From: Bacteriovoracaceae bacterium
Lineage (GTDB): Bacteria > Bdellovibrionota > Bacteriovoracia > Bacteriovoracales > Bacteriovoracaceae
DNA length: 64,000 bases
Reading direction: 5' to 3'
NCBI GenBank assembly: GCA_017858255.1
Contig: JAFMBV010000003.1
Span: 23,986-87,985, forward strand
In this document: one piece after another, positions 15,995 to 23,090 of the stretch
Numbering within the stretch: position 1 is the stretch's first letter
Layout: every line of letters starts with the position of its first letter
Position numbers and translations under genes: made by a program
Notes under the pieces: generated by a model
The model's database searches: none
Told to the model about the DNA's origin: nothing
The model's input: only the letters and a program-made list of their open reading frames with translations

Positions 15995-16885
15995 ATGGCC
16001 AAAAGTTTTTCGGCAAGAGTCTCAAAGAAAAGTAGAAAGACCCTTGATATGAGTGAAAACTTATCTCGTGACCTTCTCAAGTATGCTGATCAAAAGTTAC
16101 TTGAAGGGGCTCGTCTTGAGGAAGTTCGCCTAAAAGATATTTTAGTTAAAGAACAAGTAAGAACTAAGTTTAATGATGGTTCTCTAAAAGAGCTCGCAGA
16201 AAATATTAGAGTAAATGGTCTCATTCAGCCGCTTGTCCTCCATCCCGATGGGAAGGGAAGATACACTCTAATCTGTGGTGAACGTCGTTTCCGTGCAATG
16301 AGTACATTAGAGGAAATGGAGTTCTGTCCGTGCTTTATTCTCGACGGGAAAACACCAGAAGAGCTAATGGCGATTCAGTTCTCTGAAAACTCTTCTCGTG
16401 AGGAACTGCACTACATCGATAAAGCAGATGGGATTTTAAATTATCAAAAAGCAACAAAGGCAAGTGAGAGGAAGATTACTTCTGCTCTCGGAATTTCAAA
16501 GTCTGAAGTTCATCGCTCTTTGCTAATCGCAAAACTCGCTAAGAGGGTAAGAGAAGCGGCGAAAACTTATGACATTGAAAAATATGTCCTTTTAGAATAC
16601 GACGCCCTAAATAGGGGAGCTTTTAAGAAAGAAATTGAAAAGAAAATCCTCACTGGTGAGCTCAAAAAGCGTAGTCAGCTAAAAAGACTTATCAATAAAG
16701 GCTCAGTTGTGGCCGCTCGCCAAAAAATCTCTACAAAAAAGAAGCCTGATGTTCCTAGTGGACTTACGGCAAATGCTTTTTTGAAGGCCATGGAATCCAA
16801 AACGAAAGAGATGGATATAGACCCTCAAACGCTCAAGATGTTGAAAACATTGGTTAAAGAAACTAAGGATATGATGGATAGCTAA
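15995..16885 (+). CDS. parB: ParB/Spo0J-family partition protein
   Basis: The 296-residue protein has the ParB N-terminal domain: VRLKDILVKEQVRTKFN, then SLKELAENIRVNGLIQPLVL. The CTP-binding motif GERRFRA lies at 95-101, and the second conserved box ENSSREELHY at 131-140. An HTH follows (ALGISKSEVHRSLLIAKLAK near 163-182). Chromosomal ParB proteins bind parS and spread as a CTP-dependent clamp. The region after the HTH is lysine-rich. The leader of 41 residues is longer than usual. No canonical parS (TGTTTCACGTGAAACA) is seen in the window, so this may be a secondary or divergent system. A strong terminator follows. Confidence 0.85.
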   Translation: MAKSFSARVSKKSRKTLDMSENLSRDLLKYADQKLLEGARLEEVRLKDILVKEQVRTKFNDGSLKELAENIRVNGLIQPLVLHPDGKGRYTLICGERRFRAMSTLEEMEFCPCFILDGKTPEELMAIQFSENSSREELHYIDKADGILNYQKATKASERKITSALGISKSEVHRSLLIAKLAKRVREAAKTYDIEKYVLLEYDALNRGAFKKEIEKKILTGELKKRSQLKRLINKGSVVAARQKISTKKKPDVPSGLTANAFLKAMESKTKEMDIDPQTLKMLKTLVKETKDMMDS

Positions 16886-16923
16886 GTAGCTAATTTAACA
16901 TAAATTCTTACAGTTTCTGACAC

Positions 16924-16950
16924 AGAGGGCTAGCTAAGCCCTCTTTTTTT
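16924..16950 (+). terminator. Rho-independent terminator after parB
   Basis: AGAGGGCT and AGCCCTCT form a perfect 8-bp stem with the loop AGCTA, followed by a T-run. It ends the parAB transcript 39 bases after the stop. Confidence 0.9.
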
Positions 16951-16984
16951 CGTTAAAGCCTCCTGGCATCATAAAATCTATTTA

Positions 16985-17004
16985 GTGGAAATTTTTCATT
17001 TCAC
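16985..17004. repeat. Imperfect dyad upstream of the sigma54 promoter
   Basis: GTGGAAAT and ATTTCAC are inverted, with one bulged G, and lie about 20 bases upstream of the -24 element. This is a weak candidate for an activator site and is nearer than typical enhancers. Confidence 0.2.
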
Positions 17005-17022
17005 CTCCCTCATTGCTGATAT

Positions 17023-17039
17023 TTGGTATGCGTATTGCA
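17023..17039 (+). promoter_or_regulatory. Predicted sigma54 (-24/-12) promoter
   Basis: TTGGTATGCGTATTGCA matches the sigma54 consensus YTGGCACGNNNNTTGCW, with GG at 17025-17026 and GC at 17037-17038, exactly 12 bases apart. Transcription would start near 17050, about 46 bases before the GTG at 17096. Confidence 0.6.
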
Positions 17040-17095
17040 CAATAAATACTGAGAGAACAATGATTTATGAGATTTCAGTAATTTAGGGAGATTTA

Positions 17096-17932
17096 GTGAG
17101 AAATATTTATTACCCCTGTTTAATACTTTTACAGTTAGTTTGCACACTAGCTGCAGCTTCTGAATTGAAGTTAGAACAGAGGTACACTCAATATATTTGG
17201 CAAAAGCCGGTTGTGATTGAGCAATATAGAGTTGTCACAAAAGAGGCGAGAGGACGAGGTCCAGCTTCAGCTGTTCCAAGCGATGATATGGAGTCGCTTC
17301 CCCTTGAAGAAAAAATTTGGCTAAGTAATGTATTTGTAGAGGATAGCTCTGGTGTGATGAATGGTATGCGCACTCAGCTAGAGGCATGGGATCGCAGAGA
17401 AGAATACCGTCGTAATTGGGATATAGGATCTACGGGTCTCTATGAAACACCTGATCGTGCGGGAAAAAAGGCGTGGTTTAATAGAATGCTCCTAAGATAT
17501 GCAGATAAGCGTCTATCTGGAGAGTTGAAAAATGCTGAAGAAGGTTCAACCATGCAAAGAATGCGTACTGTAAAACAGGCACTGCGGCCAAATACAGAGG
17601 CTCAAATTTCGAATAATATTAAGCTAAAGTTTAAGGCACGAGTTCTGCGACTAAGTGCCATCATGCGCGTCATTAACCCATGGGTAGAGTCTGAAACCAC
17701 CTTTAACGTTAGAGGTGAGGTAAACTCCCGTTTGGCCAAGAACTTTAAGGACCTGGGCATCAGAACAGAGGTCAATTATCAGGTTACCGATGGCGTTTAT
17801 AACGCACAAATCAGTAAACCGCTTAGTCAAAATGTCACAGCAGTTTTATCTAGCGCTCAATCTGATGGCGAAGTTGCCTTTGCCGATATGGATCGTAATA
17901 CGGTGCAACTAATCTACAGCACACCTTTCTAA
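17096..17932 (+). CDS. Secreted protein of unknown family, sigma54-driven
   Basis: The 278-residue protein has a signal peptide (YYPCLILLQLVCTLAAASE). It then has a charged, possibly helical region at about 90-160 (WDRREEYRRNWDIG, MLLRYADKRL) and a C-terminal region with strand-like repetition (VRGEVNSRLAKNF, LGIRTEVNYQVTDGV) ending VQLIYSTPF, a barrel-like tail. GTG at 17096 follows AGGGAG at good spacing. I do not recognise a family. It is monocistronic, between the parAB terminator and gdhA. The sigma54-type promoter suggests activation by an enhancer-binding protein, for example in a growth-phase or attack-phase programme. Confidence 0.6.
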   Translation: MRNIYYPCLILLQLVCTLAAASELKLEQRYTQYIWQKPVVIEQYRVVTKEARGRGPASAVPSDDMESLPLEEKIWLSNVFVEDSSGVMNGMRTQLEAWDRREEYRRNWDIGSTGLYETPDRAGKKAWFNRMLLRYADKRLSGELKNAEEGSTMQRMRTVKQALRPNTEAQISNNIKLKFKARVLRLSAIMRVINPWVESETTFNVRGEVNSRLAKNFKDLGIRTEVNYQVTDGVYNAQISKPLSQNVTAVLSSAQSDGEVAFADMDRNTVQLIYSTPF

Positions 17933-18049
17933 AAAAGAAAATTCTTAGGAAATTCCTACTGCCAACAGCTATGGTTTTGCGGTAACTTGGGAGCCGTTTT
18001 AGACTAATAAAGTATTAAACTTTAAATTACGGATACACCCGAGGTTATT

Positions 18050-19309
18050 ATGAGCTTATTCGACAGTCCTCTCTTTAAAGATTCGTTCGATCAACTGGAA
18101 ATGGCAGGTTCAGTTGGCGGACTTGATCCCAACATTATTGAAAGATTGAAGTATCCCAAAAGAGCGCTTCAAGTTGCCGTGCCCATCCGATTGGATGATG
18201 GTCAGGTTAAAACCTTTATGGGTTACAGGGTTCAACACAATATGACCCTTGGTCCTGGTAAGGGGGGGATTCGATATCACCCGGCCGTTGATCTTTCTGA
18301 AACAGCAGCTTTAGCGATGCTTATGACTTTTAAGTGTGCCCTTGTTGGTCTACCTCTAGGTGGAGCAAAGGGTGGTGTGCAATGTGACCCTAATGATTTA
18401 TCTCGTCAGGAACTTCAGTCTTTAACGAGAAGATACGCAACTGAAATTGCGATGATTGTAGGTCCTTCAATTGATATCCCTGCACCAGATATCGGAACTA
18501 ACGGTCAAACAATGGCCTGGTTTATGGATACGATTTCTCAATATGCAGGATATACCGTTCCCGGTGTTGTAACTGGTAAACCGATTGGTATTGGTGGCTC
18601 TTTAGGTCGTGCTGAATCTACAGGTAAAGGTGTTGCTTACTGTGTGAATTTTGCTGCTCAAAAAATTGGAATGAAGATCGATAGCAATACAACTGTAGCC
18701 ATTCATGGTTTTGGTAAGGTTGGTGTTCCGGCAGCTGAAGATTTGTCAGCACAAGGAGCTAAAATTATTGCCATCGGTGATGTCAATGGGGCCATCTTTA
18801 ATGGTGATGGAATTGATGTAGCGAAAGCTAAGGCTTATGCAATCGATAATGGAACCGTAGAGGGCTTTCCAGGAGCAGAAGCGATTACAAATGAAGAATT
18901 ATTTGGTCTAGACCTTGATGTTCTTATTCCTGCTGCGATTGATGGTGTTATCACCGAAGCGAATGCTGGAAATGTAAGAGCAAGAATTATAGCCGAAGGT
19001 GCCAACGGACCTTTGACCAAGGAAGCAATTGATATTGTTACTCGAAATGGTTCATTTCTTATCCCAGATATTCTTTGTAATGCTGGTGGTGTGATTGTTT
19101 CTTATTTTGAGTGGGTTCAAGGTCTTCAGAACTTCTTTTGGGGTCTTGATGAAATTAACAAAAAGCTTCATGACATCCTTATTCAGTCTTTTAAGACTTG
19201 TGTTGATACTGCAGATGAATTCAAGGTCGACATGAAGAAAGCAGCTTTTATTGCTGCTCTTAATAGACTAGACCACGCTATGAGATTGCGTGGACTTTTC
19301 CCTTCTTAA
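18050..19309 (+). CDS. gdhA: Glutamate dehydrogenase (Glu/Leu/Phe/Val dehydrogenase family)
   Basis: This 419-residue enzyme interconverts glutamate with 2-oxoglutarate and ammonium using NAD(P). The signatures are GPGKGGIRYHP near residues 68-78, LPLGGAKGGV at 101-110 (catalytic K107), PAPDIGTNGQTMAWF near 144, and the Rossmann motif VAIHGFGKVG near 220. The length is typical of hexameric bacterial and archaeal enzymes (410-430). Coenzyme choice is not determinable from what I can see. The ATG follows GAGG. An 11-bp stem-loop sits between its stop and the next gene. Confidence 0.92.
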   Translation: MSLFDSPLFKDSFDQLEMAGSVGGLDPNIIERLKYPKRALQVAVPIRLDDGQVKTFMGYRVQHNMTLGPGKGGIRYHPAVDLSETAALAMLMTFKCALVGLPLGGAKGGVQCDPNDLSRQELQSLTRRYATEIAMIVGPSIDIPAPDIGTNGQTMAWFMDTISQYAGYTVPGVVTGKPIGIGGSLGRAESTGKGVAYCVNFAAQKIGMKIDSNTTVAIHGFGKVGVPAAEDLSAQGAKIIAIGDVNGAIFNGDGIDVAKAKAYAIDNGTVEGFPGAEAITNEELFGLDLDVLIPAAIDGVITEANAGNVRARIIAEGANGPLTKEAIDIVTRNGSFLIPDILCNAGGVIVSYFEWVQGLQNFFWGLDEINKKLHDILIQSFKTCVDTADEFKVDMKKAAFIAALNRLDHAMRLRGLFPS

Positions 19310-19328
19310 CAACTGGTCTTTTTTTGGG

Positions 19329-19354
19329 CTTCACTCTAAAATATTAGAGTGAAG
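19329..19354 (+). terminator. 11-bp stem-loop covering the next gene's start
   Basis: CTTCACTCTAA and TTAGAGTGAAG are perfectly inverted around AATA, and weaker pairs extend the stem by three. It lies 20 bases after the gdhA stop. The T-rich sequence after it is broken, so termination may be inefficient. The GTG start of the following gene (19349-19351) sits in the 3' arm. Confidence 0.5.
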
Positions 19355-19939
19355 TCCTTATTTATCTTTCTATTTATCCTCTCCGTTTCCACCTCTTTTT
19401 CAGAAGTCTTAAAATTTGATGTATCAGGTTATAAGAGAGAATTATTTTCTTACAAGGAAGTCTGTGAGGAAATGGGGATAAAGCATTTAGTGATGATTGA
19501 AGTACTGGACCCCGTTCATCTGGACTGTATGGGAAAAAAAGTAAATATAAAAAGCTTTTGCTTAAGAAAGGTGAATAACGAGAGTTTTATTCGTGGCTAC
19601 ATTAATTCAAAGCTTAGTGAAGTCGCCTGTGAAATGGGCCGAGAAGCTTTTGTCAGTATTGGTTGTGATAAAAGAGACAAGCATTTTTGTAAGAACCCTA
19701 TAAAGGGATGTGAAAAGCTAAATCGGATTTTTGCTCACTCACATGCACTCAATCATTACTCATTTAATGAAAAAGATATTGATAATGTCCTCAATTGTTA
19801 TTTCTCACTACCTGTTAAATTAAAACAGGCCAAGGTTAGAGAAGTTGCCTATCCTCCTTTTAAACAAGACCCTGTTATAGATGATGATATTTTTGAATTT
19901 GATAAGGTTCAAAAAAGATTCTCACTTCCTCAAAAGTAA
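19349..19939 (+). CDS. Secreted Cys-containing protein of unknown family
   Basis: The 196-residue product has a clear signal peptide (MKSLFIFLFILSVSTSFSE), which fixes the start at GTG 19349. No ribosome site is visible, and the start codon lies within a stable stem-loop. The mature part has about ten cysteines (VCEEMGIK, CMGKKVNIKSFC, CDKRDKHFCKNPIKGCEK), so disulfides in the periplasm are likely. I see no known domain. It might be translated only after read-through from gdhA or when the hairpin opens. Confidence 0.55.
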   Translation: MKSLFIFLFILSVSTSFSEVLKFDVSGYKRELFSYKEVCEEMGIKHLVMIEVLDPVHLDCMGKKVNIKSFCLRKVNNESFIRGYINSKLSEVACEMGREAFVSIGCDKRDKHFCKNPIKGCEKLNRIFAHSHALNHYSFNEKDIDNVLNCYFSLPVKLKQAKVREVAYPPFKQDPVIDDDIFEFDKVQKRFSLPQK

Positions 19940-19989
19940 GCGATATCTGTTAGTTAAAACCCTAAAGTCTAGTCTCCTTGTGCTTTACA

Positions 19990-20505
19990 ATGTTCATGGA
20001 AATTAAACTGAACTCTTTTTTACCCTGCCAATCAACTTATAAAAAAATTGAAGTCTTTGGTTATAACTCAAAAAGCCAGCCTGGCCTAGAAATTACAGGG
20101 ATCAATGGCAGAGGAAAAACAATAAAGGAGAAGTTTATTTTCCTCTCTAAAAAGAGGAAGCTTCGTTATCCTTTGAAGCGATTTGTTCTTTGTGTCGAGG
20201 GGGAGAATCTCGATAAGTGTCAGCTCGATTATCTCGAACTACCACTACTTATCTGTTTTTGGAGCATGGCAAATCTATTGCCTTTAAAGAGACTAGATAA
20301 TTGCTACGCTTCGGCCAAAGTTTCGTTAGATGGAGAGATTCATCATTGGCAGGCGCCAGATGGTCTGTGGCAAGATCTTCGTGCCCAAGACGAATTAAGA
20401 AAAGAGAGGAGTATTTATCTTGGACCGTCAAAAATTGATGGAAGTGATTTTGAAACCATTGATGTTGCAGATATGCTGGCCCAATCCGTAGGAAGCTTTA
20501 AATAG
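19990..20505 (+). CDS. Stand-alone ComM/YifB N-terminal (ChlI, Lon S16-like) domain protein
   Basis: The product of about 171 residues aligns by eye with the N-terminal domain of ComM/YifB. QPGLEITGINGRGKTIKEKF corresponds to the family's glP.f.ivGLpd.avkEs region, and LRYPLKRFVLCVEGENLD to f.ppkRitvnLaPAdl. LDYLELPLLICFWSMANLLP corresponds to fDLPIAlgiLaasgqlp, and SLDGEI to lDGel. The AAA+ magnesium-chelatase part that normally follows is absent: the gene stops and pfkA comes from the other strand. It is therefore a degenerate, domain-only relative. The start is uncertain (ATG 19990 or 19996). The 3' end overlaps pfkA by 8 bases. Confidence 0.55.
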   Translation: MFMEIKLNSFLPCQSTYKKIEVFGYNSKSQPGLEITGINGRGKTIKEKFIFLSKKRKLRYPLKRFVLCVEGENLDKCQLDYLELPLLICFWSMANLLPLKRLDNCYASAKVSLDGEIHHWQAPDGLWQDLRAQDELRKERSIYLGPSKIDGSDFETIDVADMLAQSVGSFK

Positions 20506-21490
20506 ATAGTGCGCGCGCCAGATCTACAAAGTGGGGAAGGTAATCCCGTTTTTTCCCAAGACTGTCTTTCAAAGGAATGGGCATGACTTCACCCTGAACA
20601 TAGGCAGTGGCGACAGGATAGTTTCCTTCAAGAATAGCCTTTACTGCCACATAGCCCATGCGTGAAGCTACAAAGCGATCTATTGCCGAAGGATTACCAC
20701 CTCGTTGAATGTGACCTAGAATGCAAACGTGAGTTTCAATCCCGGCCGATTTCTTTAGTTCTTCTTGGATTTTATAACTTAATCCTGGCTCTTCACCTTC
20801 GGCACAAATGATTATCGAGGATGACTTGCCTCTTTTTATTCCTCTAACAATATCCTTGGATATTTGTTCATAATCTACTTCCTTAGAAGGGAAGATAATA
20901 TTTTCGGCTCCTGTGCAAACTCCTACATGAAGGGCAATTGCGGGAGATTTTCTACCCATGACTTCTACAATGAAATTTCTGGCATGAGAGTGGGCGGTAT
21001 CCCTAATTTTATCAACAGCTTCAACAGCGGTCTGAACGGCAGAGTCAAAACCAATAGAGTAGTCTGTTCCTTCAATATCATTATCAATGGTTCCAGGAAT
21101 TCCAATGACTGGGAATCCATGTTCTTCATTTAATTTAAAGGCTCCATTGTAGCTACCATTTCCACCGATAACGATCAGGGCATCAATGTTCTTGCGATTC
21201 AGAATATGGAATGCTTCCTTTCTTGTTTCCGGCTCATGAAATTCAGGACAGCGAGAGGTTTGTAAAATAGTACCCCCATGTTGAATAATATTTCCTACGG
21301 AAGACGCATCCATTTTTTCAAAGCTTCCCTCTAGAAGACCTGCAAAACCTCTTTTAATACCATAAACATTTAGACCGTCACCTATGGCGGTCCTTACCAC
21401 TGCTCTGATCGCACAATTCATGCCTGGTGAGTCTCCACCGCTACAAAGAACAGCAATATTTTTGATAGTATTTGTTTTTGATGGACTCAT
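20498..21490 (-). CDS. pfkA: 6-phosphofructokinase
   Basis: This 330-residue glycolytic enzyme phosphorylates fructose 6-phosphate. Visible are LCSGGDSPGMNCAIRAV near residues 15-31, ILQTSRCPEF near 75, the catalytic TIDNDIEGTDYSIGFDSA with D136, VEVMGRKSP near 170, and GHIQRGGNPSAIDR near 260. The Mg-ATP loop reads GGNGSY (109-114), where ATP-dependent PfkA usually has GGDGS, so Asp is replaced by Asn (N111). The glycine that marks ATP rather than pyrophosphate use is kept. It lies 7 bases downstream of gpmI, forming a two-gene glycolytic operon. Confidence 0.88.
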   Translation of the reverse strand: MSPSKTNTIKNIAVLCSGGDSPGMNCAIRAVVRTAIGDGLNVYGIKRGFAGLLEGSFEKMDASSVGNIIQHGGTILQTSRCPEFHEPETRKEAFHILNRKNIDALIVIGGNGSYNGAFKLNEEHGFPVIGIPGTIDNDIEGTDYSIGFDSAVQTAVEAVDKIRDTAHSHARNFIVEVMGRKSPAIALHVGVCTGAENIIFPSKEVDYEQISKDIVRGIKRGKSSSIIICAEGEEPGLSYKIQEELKKSAGIETHVCILGHIQRGGNPSAIDRFVASRMGYVAVKAILEGNYPVATAYVQGEVMPIPLKDSLGKKRDYLPHFVDLARALSI

Positions 21491-21497
21491 AAATACC

Positions 21498-23033
21498 TCA
21501 TTTAAAAATAGGTTTTCCTACAAAGGTTGGAGCTTGGTCAATGCCCAAGACTTTGAGAATCGTTGGTGAGACATCCATTAAGGCGAAATCACTACCATTT
21601 GTTTCAAGGTTCTGATTTTTTAAACTCGGATGAAAGACGCAAAAGGGAACAGGTGCACCAGTGTGACTAGTGTGGGGTTTACCATCTGGGTAAACCATAA
21701 CATCGCTATTTCCGTGATCTGCAGTTAGGAGCATGGTTACATTTTGTTCTTCACACTTCTTCATGAGTTCGCCGACACATTTGTCTAACACCTCAACGGC
21801 CTTAACGGCAGCACTATAATTTCCAGTGTGACCAACCATATCCGAGTTGGCGAAGTTTACAAGGTAGAAAGTAAATGATTGATCCTCTAACGCCTCAAGA
21901 AGACGATCCTTTACCTTAAGGGCGGACATCTCAGGCAACTCGTCGTAGGTTTTTACTTGTTTTGGGCTAGGAATAAGAACTTGTTCTTCCTTAGGGAAGG
22001 GTTTCTTTCGCCCTCCATTAAAGAAGAAAGTTACATGAGCATACTTTTCTGTTTCGGCAATTTTAAATTGAGCTTTTCCTAAATTGCTTAAATATTCAGA
22101 TAGTCCTCCAGAAATAGGTTCCTTATCAAATAGAATCGGAAGCTCGACTTCCTCTGTCACATAGGGGGTCATACAAAGATAATAGTGAGGAATAAAGACC
22201 CTTTTAAACTCGTTGAATTTTGGGTCTGTTAACGCCAAGGTGATTTGAATCGCTCGGTCAGGGCGAAAATTAACCATAAAGACACTGTCCCCATCTTTCA
22301 TGGCATAGTCTTTGTGGAATAGGTTGGGCTCAATGAATTCATCAAAGCGACCATTTGCATATTCTTCTTTCAAGTATTCTGCGGGACTAATTTCTTTAAT
22401 GGGACCAAGGCCTGTAAACATATTATAAGCTTTTTCTATTTTTTCCCAACGTCGGTCTCTATCCATACCAATACTTCTTCCTTGCATAGAGGCAAAGGTA
22501 AAGCCTGGCTCACTTAAAAGATCATCGATAAATGTTTGGCCGATATCTGAGGCCGTGTCTCGTCCATCCATAAAGGCATGGAAAAATATTTCCAAAGAAT
22601 CTTCTTTGTTAATTGCCTTAAAAACTTCTTTAATATGAGTTATATGGGAATGAACCCCTCCATTCGAGAGAAGGCCCATAATGTGGATTCTTTTACTTCC
22701 CTTTAAAGCGACTTGTCTAAGTTCTTCAAGCTTGGGCAGGTTTGCGAATTCCCCTTTCTCAATAGACTCATTGATTCTTACCAGGTCTTGACGCACAGGT
22801 TTCCCGGCGCCAAGGTTGATGTGACCGACTTCTGAGTTACCCGGGACGCCTTTCGGTAGGCCAACTTTTTGACCACCAGCTTCAATCGTCGTAAAAGGAT
22901 AGTCCTTGAAGAGCCCATCGATATTGGGTGTAAATGCATCTTTGACGGCATTCTTATTGTCGTTATCATTGATGCCATAGCCATCAAGAATTACGAGTAA
23001 TGCCCTATCTGATAATGAATTAATACTTTTCAT
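21498..23033 (-). CDS. gpmI: 2,3-bisphosphoglycerate-independent phosphoglycerate mutase
   Basis: The enzyme interconverts 3- and 2-phosphoglycerate with two metal ions (usually Mn). ALLVILDGYG at 11-20 carries the first Asp, and GVPGNSEVGH near 62-71 holds the phosphorylated serine (S67). MQGRSIGMDRDRRWEK near 180 and TADHGNSDVM near 440 supply further ligands, and SHTGAPVPF follows. At 511 residues it matches the family (about 510). pfkA follows within seven bases, so glycolysis genes are co-transcribed. Confidence 0.93.
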   Translation of the reverse strand: MKSINSLSDRALLVILDGYGINDNDNKNAVKDAFTPNIDGLFKDYPFTTIEAGGQKVGLPKGVPGNSEVGHINLGAGKPVRQDLVRINESIEKGEFANLPKLEELRQVALKGSKRIHIMGLLSNGGVHSHITHIKEVFKAINKEDSLEIFFHAFMDGRDTASDIGQTFIDDLLSEPGFTFASMQGRSIGMDRDRRWEKIEKAYNMFTGLGPIKEISPAEYLKEEYANGRFDEFIEPNLFHKDYAMKDGDSVFMVNFRPDRAIQITLALTDPKFNEFKRVFIPHYYLCMTPYVTEEVELPILFDKEPISGGLSEYLSNLGKAQFKIAETEKYAHVTFFFNGGRKKPFPKEEQVLIPSPKQVKTYDELPEMSALKVKDRLLEALEDQSFTFYLVNFANSDMVGHTGNYSAAVKAVEVLDKCVGELMKKCEEQNVTMLLTADHGNSDVMVYPDGKPHTSHTGAPVPFCVFHPSLKNQNLETNGSDFALMDVSPTILKVLGIDQAPTFVGKPIFK

Positions 23034-23090
23034 AAAAAACCTCTTCTTCTTTCAAAACACTACCATTCTTTGTTGAGGTGGCAAAGAACA

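Noticed and set aside
20249..20431. Minus-strand frame opposite the ComM-like gene
   Set aside because: No start signal or family; it mirrors the plus-strand gene.
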